The notes under the pieces are model-generated. The model searched no databases. It worked only from the letters and a program-made list of their open reading frames with translations, and was not told the DNA's origin. 64,000 nucleotides of DNA, from positions 868,001-932,000 of the forward strand of contig OY764147.1 in assembly GCA_963668115.1 (NCBI GenBank). The letters run 5' to 3'. The position numbers were made by a program, and so were the translations under genes. This document shows, piece after piece, positions 8,661 through 16,874 of the stretch; the first letter of the stretch is position 1; every line of letters begins with the position of its first letter. Source of the stretch: Plut-88900 sp963668115 (GTDB lineage Bacteria; Chloroflexota; Dehalococcoidia; Plut-88900).

Positions 8661-9374
8661 TTAGGTGCGTATCATGATTCCGCCGTCTACGAAGAAGGGT
8701 TCGCCGGTGGTGAAGGAGCAGGAGTCTGAGGCCAGGTAGACGAGGACGCCTGCCAGGTCTTCGGGTCTGCCCCAGCGCTGGTTCGGGATATAGCGCCGGA
8801 CTTTGTCGGGGAGGGCGTCATCGGAGTCGACGATCCAGCCCCCGACGATGGCGTTGACGCGGATATTGTCTCGGGCCCACTCGAGCCCGAGGGCGCGGGT
8901 CAAGTGGATTACTCCGGCCTGCGCCGCAGAAAAGGCGGCCTCGTTGACGACCGTTCGAGCCCCGAGGCCCGAGGCGATATTGACAATTCGGCCGTTTTGC
9001 TTCGCCAGCATTCGGCCCGAGGCTGTCTGGCAGGAGACAAAGACGGCATCCAGGTTCTGGTCTATGGCCGTGCGCCATTCTTCGTAAGACATATCGGCGA
9101 AGGGTTTAGCGAAATCTGCGGCGAGGTCATTTACCAATATGTCAATGCCGGCCATTCCGGCCATGGCGCTGGAGACCGCCGGCTGGAGACCGGCAGCGTC
9201 CCGGAACCAGGGCACAGAGGCGGATGCGGGGGGCGGGGTGATACCTTCCGGGTGGACGATGGACAGGATTGCTCCCGCATCGGTCAAGGCAGCAGCCAGA
9301 ACAGGGGCATTTATGCCGCAGCGGGTGACCAGGACGGTCTTTTTGTCCTTAAGGTTGAAGGGAGCGGGGGACAT
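8661..9374 (-). CDS. SDR-fold protein lacking catalytic residues (probable pseudoenzyme)
   Basis: A 237-residue short-chain dehydrogenase homologue. ATG 9374 is chosen because GGAGG sits just upstream and the previous gene ends 1 bp before it. The usual TGxxxGxG motif is replaced by TRCGINAP, NNAG by VNDLA, and the YxxxK catalytic pair by FSAAQ (Phe148, Gln152), while the surrounding fold, including AGVIHLTRALGLEWARDN and the C-terminal FFVDGG, is intact. Coupling to an intact SDR immediately upstream suggests a heteromeric complex in which this subunit is structural. Catalytic loss is read from sequence; the partnership is inference. Confidence 0.8.
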   Translation of the reverse strand: MSPAPFNLKDKKTVLVTRCGINAPVLAAALTDAGAILSIVHPEGITPPPASASVPWFRDAAGLQPAVSSAMAGMAGIDILVNDLAADFAKPFADMSYEEWRTAIDQNLDAVFVSCQTASGRMLAKQNGRIVNIASGLGARTVVNEAAFSAAQAGVIHLTRALGLEWARDNIRVNAIVGGWIVDSDDALPDKVRRYIPNQRWGRPEDLAGVLVYLASDSCSFTTGEPFFVDGGIMIRT

Positions 9375-9375
9375 G

Positions 9376-10191
9376 TCAGGCCTCCGGGGTCGGGGTGAGG
9401 GGCTGGTAGCCCCAAGGGGCGTAGGCGCCAATAAGGGCTGCGCCGTCGACCATGATGTTCTCGCCGGTCATGTAGGAAGAGGCGTCGGAGCAGAGGAGGA
9501 GGACAAGGTCGACGAGGTCTTTGGCGGTGGCAACGTAGCCGACGGGGATGAAGCGGTGGGAGCGTTCTTCGATGGGTTTTTCCATGTCCTCGGGGAGGGT
9601 GTGGAAGAGGCCGGGGACGATGCAGTTGACGTTCACGTTGTCTCGGGCCCACTGCATGGCGAGGACCCGGGTTAGCTGGATTACGCCCGCCTTGGCCACG
9701 CCGTACATTACCTGGCCGCGCTGGGTGCCATAGCCGAACCCCGAGGACACGTTGACGATCTTTCCATACTGCTGCTCGACCATGTACTTGCCCGCGGCCC
9801 GGGCGCAGAAAAAGGAGCCCGTGAGCTCTCCGTCTATACCCCTGTGCCAGACCTCGTCGGTGATTTCCCAGACAGCTTTGTCGGGATCGTCGGCGCCGGA
9901 GATGCCGGCGTTGTTGATGAGGATGTCGATGCGGCCAAAGTGAGAGGCGGTGCGGTCGACGAGGGCGTTGACCTGGGAGGAGTCGGTGACGTCCGTGGGG
10001 ACGGCCAGGGCCCTGTGCCCGGTGGCGTGGATGGCGTCCACGGTCTCCTGGAGAGGGTCGGGTCTCCGGCCTGCAACAACGACCGAGGCGCCGAGCTTGC
10101 CCAGCCCAATAGCAACCTCCCTGCCCAGCCCCGAGCCACCGCCCGTGACCAGGGCTACGCGTCCTGAAAAGTCGTATGGATCAGTAATCAT
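9376..10191 (-). CDS. SDR family NAD(P)-dependent oxidoreductase
   Basis: A 271-residue classical SDR with TGGGSGLG (16-23), INNAG (92-96), the catalytic Ser in NVSS (about 150) and YGVAK with Tyr163 and Lys167. It probably oxidises or reduces a hydroxy/keto group; the substrate cannot be told. It ends 1 bp before the degenerate SDR, and the two share the AKAGVIQLTR/AQAGVIHLTR region, suggesting duplication followed by loss of function in the second copy. Confidence 0.88.
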   Translation of the reverse strand: MITDPYDFSGRVALVTGGGSGLGREVAIGLGKLGASVVVAGRRPDPLQETVDAIHATGHRALAVPTDVTDSSQVNALVDRTASHFGRIDILINNAGISGADDPDKAVWEITDEVWHRGIDGELTGSFFCARAAGKYMVEQQYGKIVNVSSGFGYGTQRGQVMYGVAKAGVIQLTRVLAMQWARDNVNVNCIVPGLFHTLPEDMEKPIEERSHRFIPVGYVATAKDLVDLVLLLCSDASSYMTGENIMVDGAALIGAYAPWGYQPLTPTPEA

Positions 10192-10201
10192 CGGTTGAGC
10201 C

Positions 10202-10996
10202 TCAAGTGTGCAATGTCACTTCGCCGGATGCGAGGGTCTTGAGTTCGCCATCGTTGGTTCGGAGCAGTAACCTGCCGAATTCGTCAACGTTTTCGGCAAG
10301 GCCCTCTTCTACGAAACCGGCCATGTCCTCCCTGCGCCATTGTACACGAACGTGCTGGCCGAGGGTTACGAGATAGGAGCGCCACAAGTCCAGCAAGTCC
10401 GCGCCCGAGAGGGCTTCCAGGTAGAGCTTTTCCAAGTGAAAAAGGAGCGCACAAAGGACCTGGACACGGGAGACGGGTTGTCCGAGCTGTGCCCGAATGC
10501 CGGTTGCGGGTGGAGAGATTTGGGAGAGGGCATCGGGGGTCTGGTTGACGTTTATGCCGATGCCCGCGTTGACGTAGGGTTTGCCGTTCCGGTCCCGGCT
10601 GGAAGTGAGAAGGATGCCGGAGGTCTTTCTGCCGTTCAGGAGGACATCATTGGGCCACTTGATGCGCGGTTCCAAGCCTGTGGCAGTCTCTATGGCGCGG
10701 GCGACGGCGAGGGAGCAGACGATGTGAAGTCGGGGGGTGACGGGGGGCGGGGGGCGCAGGATGACTGAAACGGCGATGGTGGCGCCTTTCTCGGCGACCC
10801 ACTCCCGGTCGAAGCGGCCGCGGCCGGCGGTCTGGTCATCGGCGACGATCGAAGTGCCTTCAGATGCGCTCGCGGCGGCCTTCATGTCGGCGACGTCCAT
10901 TGTGGTGGGAAGGGACTCGTAGAAGAAGAGTTCGCGGCCCATGAAAGAAGTGGATAGATTGCGGCTTATGGAGTCGTAGGTGAAGGGTTCGGTCAA
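10202..10996 (-). CDS. birA: Biotin--[acetyl-CoA-carboxylase] ligase, single-function type
   Basis: Attaches biotin to the carboxyl carrier protein through biotinyl-AMP. The 264-residue protein carries the DDQTAGRGR motif (53-61) of the adenylate-binding loop, KWPNDVLLNGRKTSGIL with the conserved lysines, and a short C-terminal SH3-like domain. There is no N-terminal helix-turn-helix, so it should not be a repressor. The TTG start overlaps the stop of the upstream FAD oxidoreductase gene by 4 bp (TTGA). Confidence 0.9.
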   Translation of the reverse strand: MTEPFTYDSISRNLSTSFMGRELFFYESLPTTMDVADMKAAASASEGTSIVADDQTAGRGRFDREWVAEKGATIAVSVILRPPPPVTPRLHIVCSLAVARAIETATGLEPRIKWPNDVLLNGRKTSGILLTSSRDRNGKPYVNAGIGINVNQTPDALSQISPPATGIRAQLGQPVSRVQVLCALLFHLEKLYLEALSGADLLDLWRSYLVTLGQHVRVQWRREDMAGFVEEGLAENVDEFGRLLLRTNDGELKTLASGEVTLHT

Positions 10997-12522
10997 GAAG
11001 CGAGCTCCATGTCCCGGAGGATGGCGTGGGCGGCGTTGTGGCCCGGGGCCCCGGAGACGTATCCGCCAGGGTGGGTGCCTGCGCCGCAGAGGTAGTAGTT
11101 GTCTATTGGCGTCCGGTAGCTGTTCCAGCCGCGGAGGGGCCGAGAGGCGAAGAACTGCTGGGGAGTCATGTCCAGGTGCAGGATATCAGCGTTGGTCATG
11201 CCGAGCTCCCCGATGATGTCGGGTGGGGTGAGGACCTGCCTGTCGATGATGGCGTCCCGGATATTGGGGGCGTATACGGATAGGGCGTCGATGATGATTT
11301 CGGCGGCCTGGTCCCGAGCTTCGTCCCAGGAACCGTCGGCGAGTTGCAGGGCTGCGGTCTCGACCCATACGGACATGCAGTGCTTGCCCTCGGGGGCCAT
11401 AGTGGGGTCATAGACGGAGGGGACTTGCATAATCATGGAGGGGTGGTGGGGGAGGCGGCCTGCGTCGGCGTCCGCCCGACCCGCCTTCACGTAGTCCAAG
11501 CTGGGGCAGATCCTGACGCGGCCCAGGTAGCCCAGGTCCCACTCATCGCCGAAATAGTGGCTGAGGTCGGGAGGCTCGGAGAGGGAAGCGTGGAGCTTCA
11601 TGGAGGCCCGCATGTTCTTCAGCGAGCGGATGCTAACAAGGAAGTCCTTGGGCAGATGCGCTTCGTCGACGATATTCAGGAATGACCGCTTGGGGTCGAG
11701 GTTGGAGACGACGGTGCCGGAGCGGACCTGGCGTCCGTCGGCCAGTTCAACGCCGATGGCCGAGCCGTTTTCGATGAGGACTCGTCGGACCTCGGCGTTG
11801 GTCTCGAAGTGGGCGCCGTGGGAGCGGGCGGCTGCTGCAATGGCTCGGGGCAGGCCACCCATGCCGCCCTGGACGATGCCCTGGTACCGGGGGTCGCCGA
11901 AGCGAGCGGTCTCGAGGCGGGCGAAGAAGATGGGGGCGTCGTTGAATGAGAAGGCAAACACGCCCTTGACCTGCTCGGACTCGAAGAAGCGGTCTAGCAT
12001 GTCGTAGGCGGAGCCGAACAGGATGCTCTCGAGAATTGCCTCGTCGTCGGTGCCCTGGACGGAGGCCATTAGCTCGGCGAGGGTTGGGGGCTCACTGAGC
12101 ATGTATGGGTAGATGACTCCGGCGGCCCGTTCCCAGAAGGCGGCCCACTTCAGGTAGGCATCGCCATCTGGATGATGGATGCGGGCGATCTCCTCGGCGA
12201 CCTGGGGGTCGGTGTTCCAGACACGAACGGCCCGACCGTCGGGGAAGGGGTGGATGCGTTCGGGGTCGACGTTGAATATGCGGAGGCCGTGCTTTTCAAG
12301 CTCCAGGTCCTCCACCACCTTGCCTTCAAGGAGGAGGGATGCGTAGGAGTAGCGGGGGAAGCGGAAGCCGGGAAACGTCTCGTCGGTCTGGGTGGCCCCG
12401 CCGACGATGTGCCTGCGCTCGAGGCTGAGGACTCGGAGGCCGGCTTTGGCGAGGTAAGCAGCGGCGGTGAGGCCGTTGTGGCCCGCTCCGATGATGATTA
12501 CGTCGTAGTCGGTGTTGGGCAA
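10993..12522 (-). CDS. Phytoene-desaturase-like FAD-dependent oxidoreductase
   Basis: A 509-residue NAD(P)/FAD-dependent amine-oxidase/phytoene-dehydrogenase family protein. The N-terminal dinucleotide fold is DVIIIGAGHNG followed by an ERR acidic strand end, and the FAD-binding C-terminus contains YLCGAGTHPGG. Members act in carotenoid metabolism or on unknown substrates; no carotenoid genes are nearby. I chose TTG 12522, with GGGAG 8 nt upstream, because residues encoded further upstream look non-coding and proline-rich. It is translationally coupled to birA. Confidence 0.82.
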   Translation of the reverse strand: MPNTDYDVIIIGAGHNGLTAAAYLAKAGLRVLSLERRHIVGGATQTDETFPGFRFPRYSYASLLLEGKVVEDLELEKHGLRIFNVDPERIHPFPDGRAVRVWNTDPQVAEEIARIHHPDGDAYLKWAAFWERAAGVIYPYMLSEPPTLAELMASVQGTDDEAILESILFGSAYDMLDRFFESEQVKGVFAFSFNDAPIFFARLETARFGDPRYQGIVQGGMGGLPRAIAAAARSHGAHFETNAEVRRVLIENGSAIGVELADGRQVRSGTVVSNLDPKRSFLNIVDEAHLPKDFLVSIRSLKNMRASMKLHASLSEPPDLSHYFGDEWDLGYLGRVRICPSLDYVKAGRADADAGRLPHHPSMIMQVPSVYDPTMAPEGKHCMSVWVETAALQLADGSWDEARDQAAEIIIDALSVYAPNIRDAIIDRQVLTPPDIIGELGMTNADILHLDMTPQQFFASRPLRGWNSYRTPIDNYYLCGAGTHPGGYVSGAPGHNAAHAILRDMELAS

Positions 12523-12610
12523 GGGTGCGCTCCCTGCGAGATTTCCGGGGAATGGTAAGGGGCAGGGGTGGAGGGGGTCAATAGAAGGGGTCAGAGCGGG
12601 GTTGGGCAGG

Positions 12611-12648
12611 GGGATGCGGCCCGGTGAGTGTGTCCCGGGCCGCATCCC
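12611..12648 (-). terminator. Perfect 14-bp inverted repeat
   Basis: Bases 12611-12624 are the exact reverse complement of 12635-12648, with a 10-nt loop. It lies just past the stop of the META lipoprotein gene (minus strand) and before the FAD oxidoreductase. The stem is GC-rich and would end or protect the upstream transcript, but there is no following T-tract, so a classical intrinsic terminator is not proven. Confidence 0.6.
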
Positions 12649-12665
12649 TTGCAGGGGGCCGTCGG

Positions 12666-13652
12666 TCAGGGCGCGGAGGGGGAGAATAGGAGCTGTTCCC
12701 CCGATGGAGTGGTCAGTATGAGGCTGTCGCCCGACATGCGGTATTTATCGGCCTGGTTCAGCATATCGAAGAATCGGTTCTCCTGTTCGAGGACTCCGTC
12801 GGGCCCGGGGCAGGCCATTTGCGTGATTGCCATGAGGCCGAAAGACAAGGTCCCATCGCCCGACTGGTAGCTGCCATGAAAGCCGTTGCATCCGGCGTTG
12901 CCGGAGACTGAGCCGTCGGCGGAGAAGCTGGCGGTTATCTCAGTGCCGGAGAGCGGCGAGTCGGGGTAGGCCGGATCTCCGAAGGAGTCGAGTTCCCAGG
13001 ACCCGACCAGGGAGCCGTCGCCTTCCGAGGCACCGTTGGCATTGGAGACCGAATCGTCGGCATTCGAAGAGTCGCCGTCATTGGGGGTTATTTCTTCCCG
13101 ATAGACGAAGAGGAGGGTCTCACCTGAAGCGGTGGTGATGGTGAGGGCGTCGGCGTCTACCTCGAAGGTTGCGGAGTCGCTGAGCATGAGGAGGAAGCTC
13201 TCTTCCTGCTCCAGGATGCCCTCGGGTTCGGTGCAGCCTATCTCGGTGAAGGACATTGCGCCGATGGATATGGAACCTTCGGCGGCGGTGTAGCTGCCCT
13301 GATAGTGGTTGCAGCCGGAGCCGCCCGAGACGGAACCGTCCGGGGAGAATTCGGCGCTTATGTTCGTGCCGGGGAGCGGCGAGTCGGGGTAGGCGGGGTC
13401 GCCGAAGGAACTGAGGTCCCAGACGCCTATCAGGGGGCTGTCGCCCGACTCGTCCGGCGCAGACGGGGCGGACGTGGGGGCGGGAGGAGTAGGAGTCGGG
13501 GCGAGTGAGGTGGAAGTCGGGGCGAGTGAGGTGGAAGTCGGGTCGGGGGAGGTGGGGGTCGGGTCTGAGGTGCAGGCCACGAGGGCGACCGTCGTCAGGA
13601 CGGCGGCCAGGAGCGAGACCAACACGGGCAGGCGGAAGAGCCTGGATTTCAT
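12666..13652 (-). CDS. Lipoprotein with two META (HslJ-like) domains
   Basis: A 328-residue predicted lipoprotein. It has a basic N-terminus, a hydrophobic stretch and a lipobox ending at Cys27 (LVAC), then a Thr/Ser/Pro-rich linker with repeated TSTSLAP up to about residue 71. Two META domains follow (about 72-185 and 215-328), each with SFGDPAYPDSPL, a GSVSG turn and a GCN motif. META domains occur in the heat-shock protein HslJ and in secreted proteins; the molecular role is unclear. The two domains are clearly an internal duplication. Confidence 0.85.
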   Translation of the reverse strand: MKSRLFRLPVLVSLLAAVLTTVALVACTSDPTPTSPDPTSTSLAPTSTSLAPTPTPPAPTSAPSAPDESGDSPLIGVWDLSSFGDPAYPDSPLPGTNISAEFSPDGSVSGGSGCNHYQGSYTAAEGSISIGAMSFTEIGCTEPEGILEQEESFLLMLSDSATFEVDADALTITTASGETLLFVYREEITPNDGDSSNADDSVSNANGASEGDGSLVGSWELDSFGDPAYPDSPLSGTEITASFSADGSVSGNAGCNGFHGSYQSGDGTLSFGLMAITQMACPGPDGVLEQENRFFDMLNQADKYRMSGDSLILTTPSGEQLLFSPSAP

Positions 13653-13737
13653 TTCAAGCCTCCTGTACTTTCAGGTTCTCCAGTATAGACGATGGGGAGG
13701 CCGATATTGTTCCATCCGGTCGGGGGCGGGGGTGAAT

Positions 13738-13766
13738 CGACAGGGGGAGAAGGGGGTGGCTATAAT
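13738..13766 (+). promoter_or_regulatory. Candidate sigma-70 promoter for the 13807 monooxygenase
   Basis: TCGACA (13738-13743), a 17-bp spacer and TATAAT (13761-13766) match the sigma-70 consensus at 11 of 12 positions. The start codon lies 40 bp downstream. This is the best promoter match noticed in the window. Confidence 0.6.
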
Positions 13767-13806
13767 GGCCGACATTCCACGTCTGTAAACCGCAAGGAGA
13801 TTACCT

Positions 13807-14838
13807 ATGAAATTCGGGGCCTTCTTTCTCAACCAGTCTCCCGAGATGAGGCCGGCGGAAGAGGTGTACGCCCGCACCGTCGACATGGCGGCATTTGCCG
13901 ACCAGCTGGGCTTCGACTCAGTGTGGCTGGCGGAGCACCACTTTTCCAGCTACGGCTACTGCCCGAACCCCTTGCTGATGGCGGTGAAGCTGGCGGAGCG
14001 CACGAAGAAGGCCCGCATAGGCATAGGCGTGATGGTCGTGCCCTTCTACCACCCGCTGAGGCTGGCGGAGGAGATAGGCATGGCCGACCAGCTGACCGAG
14101 GGCCGGCTGGATCTGGGGGTCGGGCGGGGGTACCAGCCATATGAGTTCAACCGGTTCGGGGTGCCGATTGAGGAGAACTTCGAGCGGTTCAACGAGTACA
14201 TGGAGATCGTGACGCGGTGCCTGTCGGGGGAAGGGTTGGCCTACGACGGGAAGTACTTCCAGTTCCCGACGACCTGGACGTTCCCTGGGGCCCTGCAGAA
14301 GCCCCACCCTCCCTTCTGGCACGCGGGGAGCAGCCCTACCAGCATGACCCTCAGCGGCGAGCGGGGCTATCACACTATCTGCTCGGGGGCGATGGAGAAT
14401 CTGAAGAGCAACAACCGGATCTTCCGGGAGTCGCTGGAGGCCAACGGCTGGGGCGAGAGGGAGTTCACGATCCTGAGACACACCTACGTTTCGCACGACC
14501 CGGAGGCGGCTGCGGCGCAGTTCGAAAACGGGATGTACGTGCGCCGGACGGCGGGCAGCCTGCGGGCGGGGAGGGAGCGGGTGATTGGGGGTCGGGCGTA
14601 CGCCGACCGCCTTCCCGACGAGCCGCCGATGGACGAACTGCTGGAAACCACCCTGATGCTGGGCACGCCCGAGGAGTGCATACGCAAGATCCGGGCGTTC
14701 AAGGACGAGGCGGGTGTGACCACGCTGCTCTGCCAGTTCGACATCGGGGGACTGGAGACTGAGAGGGCTATGGCCTCGATGGAGCTGTTTGCGAAAGAGG
14801 TGATGCCGGCGCTCCGGGTGGCGGGGGTGGGGGTTTAG
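13807..14838 (+). CDS. LLM class flavin-dependent oxidoreductase
   Basis: A 343-residue bacterial luciferase-like monooxygenase (TIM barrel, FMN or F420 as cofactor). Typical family segments are MKFGAFFLNQ at the N-terminus, WLAEHHFSSYG near 40, VVPFYHPLRLAEE near 78 and LDLGVGRGYQPYEF near 102, the last part of the flavin phosphate site. An AAGGAG ribosome site precedes ATG. It is one of four such enzymes in the window; substrates are unknown, but the family inserts oxygen or oxidises varied organic compounds. Confidence 0.9.
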   Translation: MKFGAFFLNQSPEMRPAEEVYARTVDMAAFADQLGFDSVWLAEHHFSSYGYCPNPLLMAVKLAERTKKARIGIGVMVVPFYHPLRLAEEIGMADQLTEGRLDLGVGRGYQPYEFNRFGVPIEENFERFNEYMEIVTRCLSGEGLAYDGKYFQFPTTWTFPGALQKPHPPFWHAGSSPTSMTLSGERGYHTICSGAMENLKSNNRIFRESLEANGWGEREFTILRHTYVSHDPEAAAAQFENGMYVRRTAGSLRAGRERVIGGRAYADRLPDEPPMDELLETTLMLGTPEECIRKIRAFKDEAGVTTLLCQFDIGGLETERAMASMELFAKEVMPALRVAGVGV

Positions 14839-15541
14839 GTCAAGGCCGCTTTCTCACCCTAGACGGGAAAGGGTCGGGGCCTGCCGGGGTCCCTTGAGGG
14901 TATTCGGTCCTCCTGAGGCGGATCTTCGATTGTGGGGGGTGGGGTTTTGGGTTTGTCTGTTGGGTTTTGGGTCGGCGATGGAAGACGCACCTGGTGAGCC
15001 GTTGGTCCCTACCATGCGGTGCTCGACTGTCCGGGGCCATGGAGGGTCCGCTCCACCACGCAGGCGGAGGAACTTGCAGCCGGCCGCACCCTTCTGCTCG
15101 ATGTGTGCTCCGGCTGTTCGGGCAGACAAGCCGGGCCTTGACCCGCTCCCAGGCGCCTAAGGGCGCAGTGGGGGCCAGTGATCGGGCTGGTAGCCCCCGG
15201 GAGTTTGTTATTACGTGGCGCACCCGCAGGTCCCGAGTGCCCCAGCGACCCCAGGTTGTGCCTGATTTGGTGTGGCGCAAGCTCGCCGACGGGCCAACCA
15301 CCGGTAACTTGTCCGGAGCGGGGCTAGCCAGCCCGCCACCCCTATCTTGATATAGCGCAAGTCCGCTACAGGCCGACCTCCGAGACGGTCTCTCGGCGGG
15401 GGGTGGCCGGTCTGCTGTGGCTTCTATCCAGGGCGTCTATCCATCGCCTGGGGGGTCAGGGGAATGTGATGGGACGGGACTGGGGTGGAGGAGATGGCGC
15501 CCCCGACCCCCGACTACTCGGGGGCAAGCTTGTCTCGGGGG

Positions 15542-15729
15542 TGACGCTTTCGCTTGTGCCGCGGGCTTGCGCGGGGCCGTTGGGATGGGCTAGGGCGTTG
15601 AGTCCTCCGGGCGCCGGGGAGAGGGGATGACGCTTTCGCTTGTGCCGCGGGCCTGCGCGGGGGCCTTTGGGATGGGCTTGGACGTTGAGTCCCCCGACTT
15701 CTCGGGGGCATGCCTCTCGGGCGCCGGGG
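15542..15729. repeat. Imperfect tandem repeat, two copies offset by 86 bp
   Basis: The block beginning TGACGCTTTCGCTTGTGCC at 15542 recurs at 15628 with the same following order (CCGCGGGC, TGCGCGGGG, TTGGGATGGGCT, GTTGAGTCC). The second copy carries an extra CCCCCGACT-CTCGGGGGCA segment that also precedes copy 1. This is a tandem duplication with later divergence, with no coding signal. Confidence 0.75.
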
Positions 15730-15836
15730 TTGTTTCCCCTGGGTTGTGCGGTTCCTCCTTAGATAACGAGAGTATTTGTTCGGACGCAGGGTATGATAGC
15801 GCCTTTGCTCAGGTGTGTCAAGCAAATGTGCGGGTT

Positions 15837-15866
15837 GGGGAGGGAATTCCCCCCGATTCCCTCCCC
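15837..15866. repeat. 11-bp perfect inverted repeat
   Basis: Bases 15837-15847 pair exactly with 15856-15866 around an 8-nt loop. It is immediately followed by the AGATTCACGC...GGCGCATCTTCGAC block, parts of which recur near the right end of the window. Confidence 0.65.
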
Positions 15867-16013
15867 AGATTCACGCCATAGGCGCATCTTCGACCTCGCG
15901 GGGCATCGGAACGACATGGGGGTTCGGGGTGGGTTTCGGTGGACGGGGTTGGAGTGATGGAAGATGGGGAGGGTGAGTGGCGGGGTTGTAGGGTGAGTGT
16001 TCCGGAGGGATGG

Positions 16014-16033
16014 ATTCCTGCCTCCGCAGGAAT
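16014..16033. repeat. Dispersed hairpin element (ATTCCTGC type)
   Basis: A perfect 8-bp stem (16014-16021 with 16026-16033) and 4-nt loop inside TGGATTCCTGCCTCCGCAGG, followed by AATGACGGA. This resembles a widely scattered intergenic repeat of GC-rich bacteria. It lies just beyond the stop of the PIG-L gene (minus strand) and could act as a transcript end. Confidence 0.5.
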
Positions 16034-16061
16034 GACGGATAGGGGGAGGGGGGGTGGGGGG

Positions 16062-16793
16062 TTAGAGTTCCATGAGGGAGAAGCCGACGGCGTAGTCGCA
16101 GCCGGCGGTCTCGCCGACGGCGGCGGCGCCGAAGCTGAGGAAGTCCTCCGGGTTGAAGTCCTGGGAGAGGTTGTCGATGTAGACCTTGTGCTCCTGGAGG
16201 GAAGCGATGCCCCTGTCTATGGAGCCGGTAACGTCGACGTAGTGGGTGGTGACGGGCGGGGAGGTGGTGAAGATGTACTTGAGGTCGTGCCAGGGCTCGA
16301 GGCCCTCGTCGATGAGCTCGGGGAAGATCCAGCGGTTGTCGGCGTCCCGGGCGGCGTCGAGGACGGCAACGCCGACGGCACGGTGGTCGGCGAAGTTGAA
16401 GCTGCCGCCGGGGAAGAACATCTCGAAGTTGCCACTGATGAGGGCGTCGGGTTTGAACTTTCGGATGGCGCGGGATATGTCGCGCCGGAGGGGAAGGCCG
16501 TATTCGATGACGCCGTCCTTGTAGTCGAGGAACTCCACGGAGTCGACCCCCACGACCCGGGCGCTGTTGATCTCCTCCTGCATGCGGAGCCGGGCGGTCT
16601 CGTCGGGGTGCATGGAGTCGATGCCCGCCTCTCCCTTTGTGACCATGAGGTAGCCGACCTCTTTGCCCTGGGCTGTCCAGCGGGCGATGGCGCTGGCTGC
16701 GCCGTATTCGAGGTCGTCGGGGTGGGCGGCGACGGCGAGGGCTCGGGACCAGTCCTCGGGGAGGGGGAGGAGCTTGGGGGGTTGTTCAGGCAT
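16062..16793 (-). CDS. PIG-L family deacetylase
   Basis: A 243-residue zinc-dependent N-acetylglucosaminyl deacetylase-like protein. The zinc site is visible as AVAAHPDDLE near residue 20 and ADHRAVG near 138. Family members deacetylate GlcNAc-linked substrates such as thiol cofactor precursors or glycolipids, or act on small molecules in natural-product pathways; the substrate is not evident. ATG 16793 is chosen over longer in-frame extensions, which cross the divergent promoter region and look non-coding. Confidence 0.87.
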   Translation of the reverse strand: MPEQPPKLLPLPEDWSRALAVAAHPDDLEYGAASAIARWTAQGKEVGYLMVTKGEAGIDSMHPDETARLRMQEEINSARVVGVDSVEFLDYKDGVIEYGLPLRRDISRAIRKFKPDALISGNFEMFFPGGSFNFADHRAVGVAVLDAARDADNRWIFPELIDEGLEPWHDLKYIFTTSPPVTTHYVDVTGSIDRGIASLQEHKVYIDNLSQDFNPEDFLSFGAAAVGETAGCDYAVGFSLMEL

Positions 16794-16810
16794 GGTCGGG
16801 GGATCTCCTG

Positions 16811-16838
16811 TTGAGGAAGGTTTCGGAGAGTATATACT
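16811..16838 (+). promoter_or_regulatory. Candidate promoter for the CoA-transferase pair
   Basis: TTGAGG (16811-16816), a 16-bp spacer and TATACT (16833-16838) in the divergent gap between the PIG-L gene and the CoA-transferase gene starting at 16875. Confidence 0.5.
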
Positions 16839-16874
16839 AGGCGCCGGAAATCGGCTTTTCACCGGCGAGCAGAC

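Larger units (their letters stand above)
14839..16061. other. 1.2-kb non-coding region with nested repeats
   Basis: No convincing gene: open frames on both strands have no recognisable protein pattern and overlap each other. Contents seen are a CCCTCACC-like block near 14851, a degenerate repeat with GCGCAAG and GGCC-ACC elements near 15272 and 15354, an imperfect tandem duplication at 15542-15729, an 11-bp perfect hairpin at 15837-15866, a block repeated near 63940-64000 (15867-15894) and a hairpin at 16014-16033. It looks like an accumulation site for short dispersed repeats. Confidence 0.6.

Noticed and set aside
15542..15729. CRISPR array
   Set aside because: Only two long imperfect copies, no regular spacers and no cas genes.
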